Of a stretch of 64,000 nt of DNA, positions 43,206 to 52,101 are shown piece after piece (within the stretch, counting starts at the first letter, position 1; the number at the start of each line of letters is the position of its first letter). This DNA is from Phenylobacterium sp. (GTDB taxonomy: Bacteria; Pseudomonadota; Alphaproteobacteria; Caulobacterales; Caulobacteraceae). Under the pieces are notes generated by a model. It worked only from the letters and a program-made list of their open reading frames with translations. It did not search any database and was not told where the DNA came from. The stretch covers positions 1 through 64,000 of the forward strand of contig NZ_JAUYAF010000076.1 of NCBI RefSeq assembly GCF_030693625.1, written 5' to 3'. Made by a program: the position numbers and the translations under genes.

Positions 43206-43682
43206 CTACTGGCAGGCCAGGCAAAGCCCGCGCGCCTCCAGCGTCACCACCCGCACGGCGTAGCCCGCGGGTGCGGCCGCGGCGATCTGGGCGTCGAGGT
43301 CAGGTTCGAACTCCTCGGCCGCCCCACAGCATTCGCAGATCAGGAAGGCGGCCCGGTGTCCCTGGTCGTCGCGGCGGCAGGGGACATAGGCGTTCAGGCT
43401 CTCGATGCGGTGGGCGAAGCCCAGGCGCTCGAGGAATTCCAGGGCGCGGTAGACGGTGGGAGGCTTGGCCGGTTCCCCATGCGCGCCGAAGGCGGCGATC
43501 AGATCATAGGCCTTCAGGGGGCCGTTGGCTTCCAGCAGGAGCTCCAGGACCCGGCGTCGCGGGGTGGTCAGCCGCTCCTGGGTCTCGGCGCAGCGGGTCT
43601 CAGCCGCCACCAGGGCATGGCGCAGGTCCACACCCTTGATGCCCGGATGCGCGCCGTCCTCGTGGTGGCACTCGGTTCCCAT
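43206..43682 (-). CDS. zur: Fur-family regulator, Zur-like
   Basis: 158 aa. The winged helix is TTPRRRVLELLLEANGPLKA, with PTVYRALEFLERLGFAHRIE as the recognition part. Structural zinc is held by ICECCG and LCLACQ at the end. The N-terminus GTECHHEDGAHPG is His-rich, as in Zur proteins, and there is no Fur-type HHHD stretch. It probably represses zinc-uptake genes when zinc-bound; none are in the window. It lies downstream of DUF4167 with a terminator between them. Confidence 0.88.
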   Translation of the reverse strand: MGTECHHEDGAHPGIKGVDLRHALVAAETRCAETQERLTTPRRRVLELLLEANGPLKAYDLIAAFGAHGEPAKPPTVYRALEFLERLGFAHRIESLNAYVPCRRDDQGHRAAFLICECCGAAEEFEPDLDAQIAAAAPAGYAVRVVTLEARGLCLACQ

Positions 43683-43753
43683 GCGTTCTGGCTACCCGTC
43701 CGCGCGGTTTCCCGCAACCAGCGGAATATGGGGAGGTGAGGCCCAAATGCGAA

Positions 43754-43776
43754 GGCCGGGATCATCGATCCCGGCC
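43754..43776 (-). terminator. Hairpin terminator downstream of the DUF4167 gene
   Basis: GGCCGGGATC (43754-43763) and GATCCCGGCC (43767-43776) are a perfect 10-bp pair with a 3-base loop, beginning 13 bp past the DUF4167 stop. The minus strand then reads TTCGCATTTGG, only mildly T-rich. Confidence 0.6.
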
Positions 43777-43788
43777 CAAGCCCTGGTC

Positions 43789-44868
43789 CTATGCGTCTTC
43801 AGTCTCGGACGGGGGTCCGCCTTCGCCGCCCTCGAAGCTGCGCGGGGCGCGGCGACGCTTGGGCTTGGCGGGCGCATCGTCGGTGGACGCGGCGGCCGGC
43901 GGGGTTTCCGCCTTGGGCGCGCGCGGCGCCCGCGGGGTGGTGGGGGCCTTCAGGAAGGCCGGGGCGTGGCTCTCGCCGCCGTCGTCATCGCGCAGCACCG
44001 GAGAGCTGTGGGTCTCGGGCGGCACCAGCGGCGCGGCCTGGGGTTCGACCACGGCCAGCGGGTCGCGCTCCGGACGCTCCTCGCGCGGCGGCCGGTCATC
44101 ACGGTCGCGCCAGCGGTCGCGGCGCGGACGGTCGTCACGGGGCCGGTCGTCGCGATTGCGATTCTCGGCCTGAGGGCGATCCTCGCGGGGACGGTCGTCC
44201 CGGGGGCGGTCATCCCTGGGCCGGTCGTCGCGCGGACGGTCGTCGCGGCTGCGGTTCTCGTCGCGGGGCCGGTCGTCCCGGGGGCGATCGTCACGCGGAC
44301 GGTCGTTGCGGTCCTGGCGGTCGCCGCGCGGGCGATCGTCGCGATTGCGGTCCTGGTCCCGGGGCCGGTCGTCGCGGCTGCGAGTCTCGTTCTGGGGGCG
44401 GTCCTGCCATCCGTTGTTGCTGCGGGCTTCGGTCGGCTCGGCGCCGATCTCGCCGCTGGCCTCTTCCTTGTCGGCCTTCTCGGCGGCGTCGGCGTCAGCC
44501 TGGGCCGCGGCCTGGGCGCCGCTCTCGTCCTCGAAGTCGATGTCGAAGCCGGAGGAAAACTGGTCACGGCCCAGAATCTCGCTGGCCGCACGGGTCGGCT
44601 GCATGGCGCGGACGACCCGGAAATAGTGTTCTGCGTGCTGCAGGTAGTTCTCGGCGAGGACCCGGTCCCCGGCCGTGGAGGCGTCTCGCGCCAACTGCTG
44701 GTATTTTTCGAAGACGTGCTGGGCGTTGCCGCGGACCTTCGAGCCTTCCGGCCCGTTGGAATCGAACGCCCGGTTGGCGTTCTGCTGCTGGGGCTTGCCG
44801 CCGCCCCCGCCACCACCGCCGCCGCGATTGCGACCGCGCTGACGCTTCATACCCTTGAAATCTCTCAT
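43789..44868 (-). CDS. DUF4167 domain protein with Arg/Asp-rich repeat region
   Basis: 359 aa. The N-terminal DUF4167 core is RDFKGMKRQRGRNRGGGG, then AFDSNGPEGSKVRGNAQHVF and QLARDASTAGDRVLAENYLQ, HAEHYFRVVRAMQP. After about residue 165 there are some twenty near-repeats of DDRPRD, alternately basic and acidic, and a Pro/Ala-rich end with KPKRRRAPRSFEG. The composition suggests RNA or nucleoid binding and phase-separating, disordered behaviour. It lies downstream of prmC, as in many alphaproteobacteria. A second possible start is Met7. Confidence 0.9.
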   Translation of the reverse strand: MRDFKGMKRQRGRNRGGGGGGGGGKPQQQNANRAFDSNGPEGSKVRGNAQHVFEKYQQLARDASTAGDRVLAENYLQHAEHYFRVVRAMQPTRAASEILGRDQFSSGFDIDFEDESGAQAAAQADADAAEKADKEEASGEIGAEPTEARSNNGWQDRPQNETRSRDDRPRDQDRNRDDRPRGDRQDRNDRPRDDRPRDDRPRDENRSRDDRPRDDRPRDDRPRDDRPREDRPQAENRNRDDRPRDDRPRRDRWRDRDDRPPREERPERDPLAVVEPQAAPLVPPETHSSPVLRDDDGGESHAPAFLKAPTTPRAPRAPKAETPPAAASTDDAPAKPKRRRAPRSFEGGEGGPPSETEDA

Positions 44869-45121
44869 TATTCGCTAACCGTTCCGCCGGCGCTCCAGCT
44901 CATGCCAGGATTGCGCGGGCTTGCCTTTTCGTCTTGCTCAGGTCCTTGAGGACCCGAGAATTCGTGTTGAAGACGTAAGTGTTTCCCCGTCTTCCGCCCT
45001 GACTTGAGGCGAGCGCCACTTAAAGCCGCGCCTGTCGGTGTGGTGCTCGATTCCTGCTTTTCAGGAGGCCGAACCCCGGGCGCCGACGAATTGGGTGGAG
45101 ACAGGTATCTGATCTACCGAT
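44869..45121. other. Intergenic region between prmC 3' end and DUF4167
   Basis: 253 bp that should hold the DUF4167 promoter and the prmC 3' end. I see a small GGTCC-TTGA-GGACC hairpin at 44941-44954 and no convincing terminator or ORF. Confidence 0.5.
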
Positions 45122-45991
45122 TCAGCCCCGAGTTTCCAAGGGATTTTTCGTGCCGATGACAACGCGATCGCGCGTGGACAGGTCGGGGATGGTCGTCACC
45201 CCCTGCGCGCCGGCCGCTCGGAACAACGCCTCGACCGCCTGTTTCTGGTCGTAGCCGATCTCCACGGCGAACATCCCGCCCGGCTTGAGCACCCGCAGAA
45301 TCTCCGGCGCCAGCAGGCGGTAGTGGTCCAGGCCGTCGGCTCCGCCGTCCAGGGCGAGGCGGGGTTCGTGGTCACGGACCTCCGGCTCCAAGGTCTCGAT
45401 CACGTGCGTGGCGATATAGGGTGGATTGGAGACCACGAGGTCAAAGCTCGCGTCCCCCAGCCCCGCGGTCCAGTCGCTCCGGAGCAGGGCCAGGCGGTCG
45501 GCCAGGCCCAGGTTGGCGGCGTTCTCGCGCGCCACCGCCAGGGCTTCTTCCGAGACGTCGATCCCCAGTCCCTTGGCGGCCGGGCGCTCGGAGAGGATCG
45601 CCAGGATGATCGCGCCCGACCCAACCCCCAGGTCCAGGACCGAGAAGGCCATCTCCTCCGGGAAGGCCGGCAGGACGGCGTCCATGATGGTCTCGGTGTC
45701 CGGTCGCGGGGTGAGCACGTCAGGCGTCACCGACAGCATGATCTTCCAGAACCCCTTGCGCCCCAGGATGTGGCTCACCGGTTCGCGGCGTTCGCGCCGC
45801 TGCAGGTAGTCGGCGAGCGTCGCCTCCTGCTCGGGGGTCAGTTCGCGATAGGGGGTGGTGACGATATCGGCGCGGGTGGCGTCGGCGGCGGCCTCCACCA
45901 GCAGGCGGGCCTCGATCACCGGGCCGTCCAGGCCCGCGGCCTCCAGGCGCTGCTTGGCGCCCTGCCAGGCCTGCAACAGGGTCAGGCTCAT
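45122..45991 (-). CDS. prmC: Peptide chain release factor glutamine methyltransferase PrmC
   Basis: 289 aa from the ATG at 45991 (ATGA overlap with MOSC). The substrate-binding NPPY is in LVVSNPPYIATHV. The SAM site is VLDLGVGSGAIILAIL, and LTPRPDTETIMDAVLP is the usual preceding block. It methylates the GGQ glutamine of PrfA and PrfB, increasing termination efficiency. Its partner prfA is on the same strand but 2.1 kb away. Confidence 0.97.
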   Translation of the reverse strand: MSLTLLQAWQGAKQRLEAAGLDGPVIEARLLVEAAADATRADIVTTPYRELTPEQEATLADYLQRRERREPVSHILGRKGFWKIMLSVTPDVLTPRPDTETIMDAVLPAFPEEMAFSVLDLGVGSGAIILAILSERPAAKGLGIDVSEEALAVARENAANLGLADRLALLRSDWTAGLGDASFDLVVSNPPYIATHVIETLEPEVRDHEPRLALDGGADGLDHYRLLAPEILRVLKPGGMFAVEIGYDQKQAVEALFRAAGAQGVTTIPDLSTRDRVVIGTKNPLETRG

Positions 45992-46764
45992 CGGGCAGGC
46001 TCCATCTGGGGGGCGGTGCAGGCGTCGCCCACGGTGATCTGGCCGCCGTCGGTGACGTGCATGTAGATGCCGCAGAACATGTGGCCGTAGTTGTCGAACA
46101 GGGCCTTCACCACATCCATGTCGCGCTCGGCGGTCTCCGGGTCCACGTGGGTGGCGGCGCAGCGAATGATCGGCTTGAACACCTTGGCGCGCGCGAACCC
46201 CAGCATTAGTTCGCGGCCCGCCCACGCCATCTCCGCCCAGGGCTCCCAGCCCTCGACGTAGAGGTTGGCGCGGAACCTCAAGGGATCCAGCGGCCGGCCG
46301 ATCTTCTGTTCGAGGTCGCGCAGGCTGGCCAGGTTGATGATGGAGACGTGGCCCAGCGGGTGGTCCATGAACCGGTGGCCGGGCGCCTCGATCACCCTCA
46401 GCTCCCCACGCACCTCGTCCCCCAGCAGCGCGGTGAGCCAGGTGGCGAAGCCAGCGCGCCCGGCTTCATCGGCCATCGAGCCCTGGAAGTCAGGCTGGCC
46501 CTGCGCAACCGCCCGCAGGACGCCGGTCGTCTCGTCATAGGCCGTGCGGGCCTTGGCGACATGGGCGATGGCCATCAGGACGGCGAATTTCTGCTTGGGA
46601 ATGAACGCCGGGGCCTGCGGATTGAAGCCCGAGGGCCCGTTCTCCACCGCCCACAGGCGATCGCAGGGGAAGGGCTGGCCGACGCTCAGCATCGCCTGGT
46701 TCAGGCGCTCGGGGGTGAAGCCCTTGATCGGGTGGCGATAAAGGGCGGCGACGTGACCGGTCAT
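45988..46764 (-). CDS. MOSC-domain protein
   Basis: 258 aa. YRHPIKGFTPERLNQAMLSV is the MOSC N-terminal beta-barrel block; FRANLYVEGWEPWAEMAWAG and RCAATHVDPETAERDMDVVK contain the conserved Cys (in RCAATH) expected to carry sulfur for molybdenum or metal-sulfur chemistry. Such proteins may act in molybdenum-cofactor transfer or N-hydroxylated compound reduction. It is coupled to prmC by a 4-bp overlap. Confidence 0.92.
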   Translation of the reverse strand: MTGHVAALYRHPIKGFTPERLNQAMLSVGQPFPCDRLWAVENGPSGFNPQAPAFIPKQKFAVLMAIAHVAKARTAYDETTGVLRAVAQGQPDFQGSMADEAGRAGFATWLTALLGDEVRGELRVIEAPGHRFMDHPLGHVSIINLASLRDLEQKIGRPLDPLRFRANLYVEGWEPWAEMAWAGRELMLGFARAKVFKPIIRCAATHVDPETAERDMDVVKALFDNYGHMFCGIYMHVTDGGQITVGDACTAPQMEPAR

Positions 46765-46886
46765 CCCGCCCTGTTGCCGCAAGCCTCCGTCGCACGCAAC
46801 CGCCGCCGCGCCACATTCATGGCGCAGCTTGAGGTCAGCCTGCCAGGCCGATAGCCTCCGCCGGACGGAACGGCTATCGCGGGTAG

Positions 46887-48176
46887 GTGTTCAAGCGGTG
46901 GCTTTGCGCCTGGAGGGTGGGAGACGTGCGCAGGCCGTTCTCGAAGAAGTGGACCAGGGAACGGCTGGCGCCCTTGGCGTTCCAGGCCGCGCCCTGGGTG
47001 GCGCTCGCCGCCCTGGCCGCCTTCTGGCCGCGTGGGCGCCGCGACCCCAAGCCGGGGCTCAGTGTCCAGGTTCACGCCGAGCCCGAATCCTTCGACGCCG
47101 CTGAGCCTGGCCGCGGCCGTCTGGCCGCCGCCCCGCACCACATCCCCCTGCGCGGCTGGAAGGATGTGCTCTGGCGCACCTATCGCGAGATCACCTGCGA
47201 CCGGCTGCCCGCCGTGGCCGGCGGCGTGACCTTCTACACCCTCCTGGCCCTGTTCCCGGCCATCGGCGTCTTCGTTTCGCTCTACGGGTTGTTCAACGAC
47301 GTCACCGCCGTCCAGGCCCAACTCAACCAGTTCGCGGTCGTGCTCCCGGGCTCGGTCATCGAGATCGTCGGCGACCAGATGTTGCGCCTGGCCAACCGTC
47401 CCACCGCCTCCCTCAGCGTGGCCTTCCTCATCAGCCTGCTGCTCTCGGTCTGGAGCGCGAACGCCGGGATGAAGGCCCTCTTCGACGGCCTGAACATCGC
47501 CTATGACGAGGCCGAAAAGCGAAGCTACGTCGTGAAGACCGCCTTCACCTACGTCTTCACCCTGGGTCTGCTGGTCTTCCTCACCCTGGTCAGCGCCATT
47601 CTGGTGGCCGTGCCGCTGTATCTTGAGGGCGCGGGCCTGTCGGAGTTCGCGGTAATCTGGCTGCCGCTGCGCTGGCTGGTGATCCTGGGCCTCGCCGCCA
47701 CCGCCTTCTCCATGGTTTATCGCTATGGTCCCTGCCGGGCCCGGGCGCGCTGGCGTTGGGTCAGTACGGGGGGCGTGTTCGCCGCCGTCATGTGGCTGGT
47801 GGGCTCCCTGGGCTTCTCTTGGTACGTCAATAACATCGCCCACTTCGACGTCACCTACGGCTCCCTGGGCGCCGTCATCGGCTTCATGCTGTGGATCTGG
47901 TTCTCCGTGATGGTGGTGCTGATCGGCGCAGAACTGAACGCCGAGATCGAGCACCAGACGGCGCTGGACTCCACCACGGGCCCCGACCAACCCATGGGGG
48001 TGCGTGGCGCGGCCATGGCCGACACAGTGGGCCTGGCCTTCCATTTTGACGCCAGGAAGGTGCTGTCCAAGGTCTGGGTGGACGGGACTGATCAGGCCGA
48101 GCGGGTGCTGACCGCCGCCCGGCTGCGCAAGCCTCAGCCGAACTCGTCTTCCAAGGCCGACAACCGCGCGGCCTGA
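46887..48176 (+). CDS. YihY/BrkB-family inner-membrane protein
   Basis: 429 aa, GTG start. A basic N-terminal region precedes six hydrophobic segments: [96 protein letters not shown] and [28 protein letters not shown] is the family end of the last helix. The family was once misnamed RNase BN; its function is unsettled. The 3' end overlaps prfA convergently by 43 bp. It lies in the opposite direction between the MOSC-prmC pair and prfA. Confidence 0.93.
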   Translation: MFKRWLCAWRVGDVRRPFSKKWTRERLAPLAFQAAPWVALAALAAFWPRGRRDPKPGLSVQVHAEPESFDAAEPGRGRLAAAPHHIPLRGWKDVLWRTYREITCDRLPAVAGGVTFYTLLALFPAIGVFVSLYGLFNDVTAVQAQLNQFAVVLPGSVIEIVGDQMLRLANRPTASLSVAFLISLLLSVWSANAGMKALFDGLNIAYDEAEKRSYVVKTAFTYVFTLGLLVFLTLVSAILVAVPLYLEGAGLSEFAVIWLPLRWLVILGLAATAFSMVYRYGPCRARARWRWVSTGGVFAAVMWLVGSLGFSWYVNNIAHFDVTYGSLGAVIGFMLWIWFSVMVVLIGAELNAEIEHQTALDSTTGPDQPMGVRGAAMADTVGLAFHFDARKVLSKVWVDGTDQAERVLTAARLRKPQPNSSSKADNRAA

Positions 48177-49210
48177 TCCTCGGCGATCAGCGGATTGATC
48201 ACGTCGTCCAACTCGTCGCCGCTGATAACCCGCGCCAGGTTGTAGAGCGTCAGGTTGATGCGGTGGTCGGTGACGCGGCCTTGCGGGAAATTATAGGTGC
48301 GGATCCGTTCGGAGCGGTCGCCGGACCCCACCTGGCTCTTGCGGGCGTCGGCGCGGGCGGTGTCGAGGGCCTCACGCTGCTGATCGTAGAGACGGGCCTG
48401 CAGCACCTTCATCGCCCGCGCGCGGTTCTGGTGCTGCGATTTCTCCGACGAAGTCACCACAATGCCGGTGGGCAGGTGGGTGATGCGCACCGCGGAGTCG
48501 GTCTTGTTGACGTGCTGGCCGCCGGCCCCGGACGAGCGGTAGGTGTCGATCCGCAGGTCGGACGGGTTGATGTCGATCTCCACGTCCTCCACCTCGGGCA
48601 GGACGGCGACGGTGGCGGCCGAGGTGTGGATGCGGCCGCCGGCCTCGGTGTCGGGAACCCGTTGCACGCGGTGGACGCCGCTCTCGAACTTCATGCGGCC
48701 GAACACGCCGTCGCCGGTCACCGAGGCGATGATTTCCTTGTAGCCCCCGACCTCGCCCTCCGAGACGCTGTCGATCTCCACCCGCCAGCCGTGCAGGGTG
48801 GCGTAGCGCTGGTACATGCGGAACAGGTCGCCGGCGAACAGCGCCGCCTCATCCCCGCCGGTGCCGGCCCGGACCTCGAGAATCGCCGAAGCGTTCTCAT
48901 CCTTGTCCTTGGGCGCCAGCAGCAGGGCCACCTCGTGCTCCAGGGCCGGCAGCTTGTCGCTGAGGATCTGCAGTTCGTCCCGGGCCATGGCCGCCATCTC
49001 GGGATCGCCCGACGCGGCCATTTCCTCCAGCTCGGGGCCCTCGGCGCGGACGCGGGCGAGCTTCATGACCGCGTCGGCCACGGGCTTGAGCTCGGCGTGC
49101 TCCTTGGACAGGCGCACGATCTCCTGGCCGTCAGTGGCGGCGCCCATTCGGGCCTCGATCTCGCGGAAGCGGTCGAGAACCTGGTCGAGTCTGGCTTGGG
49201 GGAGGCGCAC
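48134..49210 (-). CDS. prfA: Peptide chain release factor 1
   Basis: 358 aa, GTG start. The GGQ motif is in [20 protein letters not shown]. Domain 1 is rich in helices ([20 protein letters not shown]), and the codon-recognition region lies around [22 protein letters not shown]1 reads UAA and UAG stop codons. The ending ALEDEFG is normal. No strong Shine-Dalgarno is seen before the GTG, so the exact start is slightly uncertain. Confidence 0.97.
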   Translation of the reverse strand: MRLPQARLDQVLDRFREIEARMGAATDGQEIVRLSKEHAELKPVADAVMKLARVRAEGPELEEMAASGDPEMAAMARDELQILSDKLPALEHEVALLLAPKDKDENASAILEVRAGTGGDEAALFAGDLFRMYQRYATLHGWRVEIDSVSEGEVGGYKEIIASVTGDGVFGRMKFESGVHRVQRVPDTEAGGRIHTSAATVAVLPEVEDVEIDINPSDLRIDTYRSSGAGGQHVNKTDSAVRITHLPTGIVVTSSEKSQHQNRARAMKVLQARLYDQQREALDTARADARKSQVGSGDRSERIRTYNFPQGRVTDHRINLTLYNLARVISGDELDDVINPLIAEDQAARLSALEDEFG

Positions 49211-49335
49211 GGAGGGATCACCGGAAGAAACGGAGGTTTCCTCTAACCCTCCGCCGCCGCCTTGCCAAACTTCTGATGGCGGGCGGCTCGCGCGAGACGC
49301 GAGCTGACCTTGCCAAGCTGACGCTTTGGTGTTCG

Positions 49336-49343
49336 TTAACCAT
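49336..49343 (+). promoter_or_regulatory. TTAACCAT motif (CtrA half-site type) upstream of the 49.4-kb gene
   Basis: TTAACCAT occurs 66 bp before the GTG at 49409, adjoining a CATGATCATG palindrome. A second copy on the opposite strand is at 54545-54552. In Caulobacter this octamer is linked to CtrA control. The organism assignment is itself inferred, so this is a weak call. Confidence 0.3.
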
Positions 49344-49408
49344 GATCATGGGGGCATGTCGTTCAGGTTGTTTCAGGCGTCGCGCTGGCGGGCGCGGGGA
49401 GGGCGAAG

Positions 49409-50023
49409 GTGAGTGATCACCCCGCGTCTCCCGCTGCTGGCGCGCACCCGAAGCCGGCCATCTGCCGCTGCGGCCTTGGCGGTTTCGCCCAGCCGATGGT
49501 GATCTGCGCCTGTCCGGTTCATTCGCCCGCGCCACCCAAGCCGGAGCCGCCCAAGAAGCCGCCGCCGCCGACCTTCAGCGACCAAGTGCCCGAGGCCTTC
49601 ACCAAGGGGTTCAAGGATATCTGGGCGGGGGTCGCCGCGGGCCGCTCGCCGGTGGGCCTGATCGCCGACTGTCGCATGCTGCTGGCCGTCCTGCTCACCG
49701 AACTGGAACGCCGCGCCGGGGTTTCGGCGCCCAGTCGCGGCTGGTTCGGCGGCGCGCCCCAAGCCGGCATGAGGGCCAAGATCGACTCGCTGGTGGCTCG
49801 GCACGTCCTGCTGAAGGGTGTGGCCGATCTCGCCCGGCGGATTTCCCAACTGGAGCCGGGCGCGGAGGTCAACGCCCTCTATCCCATGGGCGATCCGGCC
49901 CAGGCCCGGGACTACATGAATCTCATCTGGCAGGTGGCCGACCAGGGATTCGAACAGGACCGCTGGAGTCGCACCGGAGAAGCCCCCCTGCGTGTGGCCC
50001 CCGTCGCAAAGGATGGCCATTGA
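49409..50023 (+). CDS. Hypothetical protein with a Cys-rich N-terminus
   Basis: 204 aa, GTG start. Residues about 18-40 contain a pattern CRC then CAC (PAICRCGLGGFAQPMVICAC) that could bind zinc or an iron-sulfur cluster. A proline-rich spacer follows (PPKPEPPKKPPPPTFSD), then a helical region. No signal peptide. I do not recognise the family. Confidence 0.65.
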   Translation: MSDHPASPAAGAHPKPAICRCGLGGFAQPMVICACPVHSPAPPKPEPPKKPPPPTFSDQVPEAFTKGFKDIWAGVAAGRSPVGLIADCRMLLAVLLTELERRAGVSAPSRGWFGGAPQAGMRAKIDSLVARHVLLKGVADLARRISQLEPGAEVNALYPMGDPAQARDYMNLIWQVADQGFEQDRWSRTGEAPLRVAPVAKDGH

Positions 50024-50120
50024 GGGAGATGTTCGCCTCACACCCAATCTGGCCGCCGAAGGTTCGCCTACTGAGGGTTGCGGGGTTTCCCGACGCGGGG
50101 CCCGCGCCTATGGTCACCCC

Positions 50121-50492
50121 ATGCCGTCGATCCTAGAGCCCGAGAAAAGAAGGCCGCGCCGGACCATGTCCCGTAAGGGCGTGGACCCCATGGTCGGCGA
50201 GATCGCCGAGGCCCTGCTGCATCTCGGCGGCTCGGCCCACCGCGACCGCGTGCTGGAAGTCCTGGCCATGAATCGCGCGTCGGAGGGCGAGGTGCAGCTC
50301 AGCCTGCGGGCCCGCGCCGTGGCGGCCTTTGACGCCCACTCGGGCTCCGACCGTGACAGCCGGGGCGTCCGCCCGCTGTTCCGCAAGCCCTTCGGTCCCG
50401 GCTCCCACCGCTGGGCCCTGACCGCCGAAGCCGAGGCCTTCCTGCGCGCCGGCGGCGCCGCCCGTGACGTGGCGGCCTCGGCCAGCCTCTAG
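50121..50492 (+). CDS. Hypothetical protein, possible winged-helix fold
   Basis: 123 aa from the ATG at 50121. GEIAEALLHLGGSAHRDRVL, EVLAMNRASEGEVQLSLRAR and the RPLFRKPFGPGSHRWALTAE block suggest a small three-helix plus wing structure, with an unstructured basic N-terminus (EPEKRRPRRTMSRKG). No family assigned. Its stop shares CTAG with the stop of the convergent regulator. Confidence 0.6.
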   Translation: MPSILEPEKRRPRRTMSRKGVDPMVGEIAEALLHLGGSAHRDRVLEVLAMNRASEGEVQLSLRARAVAAFDAHSGSDRDSRGVRPLFRKPFGPGSHRWALTAEAEAFLRAGGAARDVAASASL

Positions 50493-51076
50493 GCGACCGC
50501 CGCCTCCAGGTCCGCGCCGTCGCTCAGATCGACCCCGATTCGCCGGAGCTGGATGAACAGCCGGCGCAGGTTCAGGAAGCTCGCCCGGGTCAGCCGGGTC
50601 ATCTTTTCGCTGGCCATGACCTGGGTGGGAACGATCAGGCCGCCGTCCACGCGCACCAACAGGCCCTGTTCGATCAGCCCCTTCACCTTGCGCCGCACCG
50701 TCTCATTGGGAATGCCCAGGGCGACGCCGGTCACCGGCCGCCGGAGTTCGTCCGGAGGCAGGCGCACCAGGGTCGCCAGCTGGGCCGTGGACTGGGGATT
50801 GGTCGCCAGGTGGCCGACATTGGCCTCCACAACGGCGGCGAAGACCAGGGCCGCGGTGATGTCGCCGTCATACTCGCGATTGACCATCTCGACGGCCCGG
50901 AGGATGGCCCCTATCGCCATGCGGACCGCGACGCGTTCCCTCAGTTCACTGTCCACGATCAGGCCCCGTTCCAGGCGGCGAGCGCCGCTGACGAACCCCA
51001 TTATGGTGAAGCTTGACGGGAGCGCGATGGCCCCGACCCCCAGATTGGGGGGTTTTGACAATGGTTTACATTCCAT
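50489..51076 (-). CDS. Winged-helix regulator-like protein (paralogue A)
   Basis: 195 aa from the ATG at 51076 (an upstream GTG at 51088 and an internal ATG at 51001 are alternatives). A helical N-terminal domain precedes an HTH-like region: LRRPVTGVALGIPNETVRRK, VKGLIEQGLLVRVDGGLIVP. The end is helical (NLRRLFIQLRRIGVDLSDG). The same arrangement is found in the second gene 0.5 kb away, so the two are diverged duplicates. Ligand and targets unknown. Confidence 0.7.
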   Translation of the reverse strand: MECKPLSKPPNLGVGAIALPSSFTIMGFVSGARRLERGLIVDSELRERVAVRMAIGAILRAVEMVNREYDGDITAALVFAAVVEANVGHLATNPQSTAQLATLVRLPPDELRRPVTGVALGIPNETVRRKVKGLIEQGLLVRVDGGLIVPTQVMASEKMTRLTRASFLNLRRLFIQLRRIGVDLSDGADLEAAVA

Positions 51077-51090
51077 GGGAACGGCCACGG

Positions 51091-51123
51091 AAAAGGGCGG
51101 GCCGACCCAGGTCGACCCGCCCT
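51091..51123 (-). terminator. Rho-independent terminator of the 97-aa gene
   Basis: AGGGCGGGCCGAC (51094-51106) pairs with GTCGACCCGCCCT (51111-51123) except for one position. AAAA at 51091-51094 gives a T-run on the minus strand, 36 bp after the stop of the small beta-rich protein. Confidence 0.8.
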
Positions 51124-51159
51124 CCGCGATTGCAGCGCTCGTGAGAGCGAATTTGGACC

Positions 51160-51453
51160 TTAGGCGCGCACGCCGGTCAGCGGCGCATTGCCGAAGGCGC
51201 CGAGCTTCACATTGCCCGACATGCTGTCGCCCGAAACGGTGGCTTCGAATTCCAGCGTCATGGGCATGGGCGAGGTGATGGAGGTGGACCAGGTCAGCTT
51301 GTCGCCGTCGACCTTGCCTTCGATGGCCTGCTCACCGGCCGGGGTTTGGGTGGTCCCGGTGAAGGCGCCGCCGTCCGTCTTGATAGAGGCCGTAACCGTC
51401 TGCGCGCCCATGGGCGAGTTGATGGTGATCTTCCAGTTGCCGTCAGCGGACAT
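51160..51453 (-). CDS. Small beta-rich hypothetical protein
   Basis: 97 aa. MSADGNWKITINSPMGAQTV, then GKVDGDKLTWSTSI and LEFEATVSGDSMSGNVKLGA, form alternating strands typical of a small lipocalin- or barrel-like fold with no Cys. No signal peptide. A ribosome-binding site AGGGAGGGAC precedes the ATG. Related short proteins occur in Caulobacterales, to my memory, without known function. It lies between the two paralogous winged-helix genes and has its own terminator. Confidence 0.7.
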   Translation of the reverse strand: MSADGNWKITINSPMGAQTVTASIKTDGGAFTGTTQTPAGEQAIEGKVDGDKLTWSTSITSPMPMTLEFEATVSGDSMSGNVKLGAFGNAPLTGVRA

Positions 51454-51553
51454 GGTGTCCCTCCCTTATGGTGGCCGGCACCTAACCAAGGCAATCGCCG
51501 GGGCGCAAGTGGTGACCCCGGCGTCAACTTTGAATTATTCGCGAACCTGTTCG

Positions 51554-52018
51554 CTAGTCTTCGTCACCGAAGGAGAAACCGGCTCCGCGCAGGGCGCTTA
51601 CGAGGCTCAGTACGCGGGCATAGATCTCGTTGTTCCGGTCCATCATCTCCGGCCGCGTGAACACCGCCGATGGGATCACCAGGCCGTCGCCAAGCCGCTC
51701 GGCGGCGCCCTCGGCCACCAGCTTCTCCACATAGCGGGCGACGATGTCCTGCGGCATGCACAGCATATCCGCCAGGACCGCTTCCGAGATCGGCCGGCGC
51801 TGGCTGTCGGGCGGGATGTCGGTCAGCTCGGCATAGCGTCCCTTGCCGCCGATCAGGTGCTGGGTATTGGCGCTCCAGATGCCGCTGAACACCAGGAACT
51901 GGATCATGTCGCCGCCGCTGGTGCGGGCCATGGCGGCCAGCCCTTTGAGCACCTCGTGGGTCATGATCCGCGCCGTCGCGCGGCGATTGTCGCGTCTGGG
52001 CGAAGCGTCTGTCATCAT
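51554..52018 (-). CDS. Winged-helix regulator-like protein (paralogue B)
   Basis: 154 aa (ATG at 52018 or 52015). MIQFLVFSGIWSANTQHLIG, then RRPISEAVLADMLCMPQDIV and AEGAAERLGDGLVIPSAVFT, align with paralogue A over the HTH, the short wing GDGLVIP and the last helices. Start and N-terminus are shorter than in A. It may bind DNA or RNA polymerase. No partner gene is evident. Confidence 0.7.
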   Translation of the reverse strand: MMTDASPRRDNRRATARIMTHEVLKGLAAMARTSGGDMIQFLVFSGIWSANTQHLIGGKGRYAELTDIPPDSQRRPISEAVLADMLCMPQDIVARYVEKLVAEGAAERLGDGLVIPSAVFTRPEMMDRNNEIYARVLSLVSALRGAGFSFGDED

Positions 52019-52101
52019 GCCACAGGTTCAATGAACGAATGAGCCCGGGGTTCACCACGGGGCGGGAAAGGCGGCCATCGATTGCGCTGAGGGCGCCAGC
52101 C

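Noticed and set aside
44100..44400. Dense short direct repeats that look CRISPR-like
   Set aside because: They encode the in-frame DDRPRD repeats of the DUF4167 protein; there are no unique spacers or cas genes.
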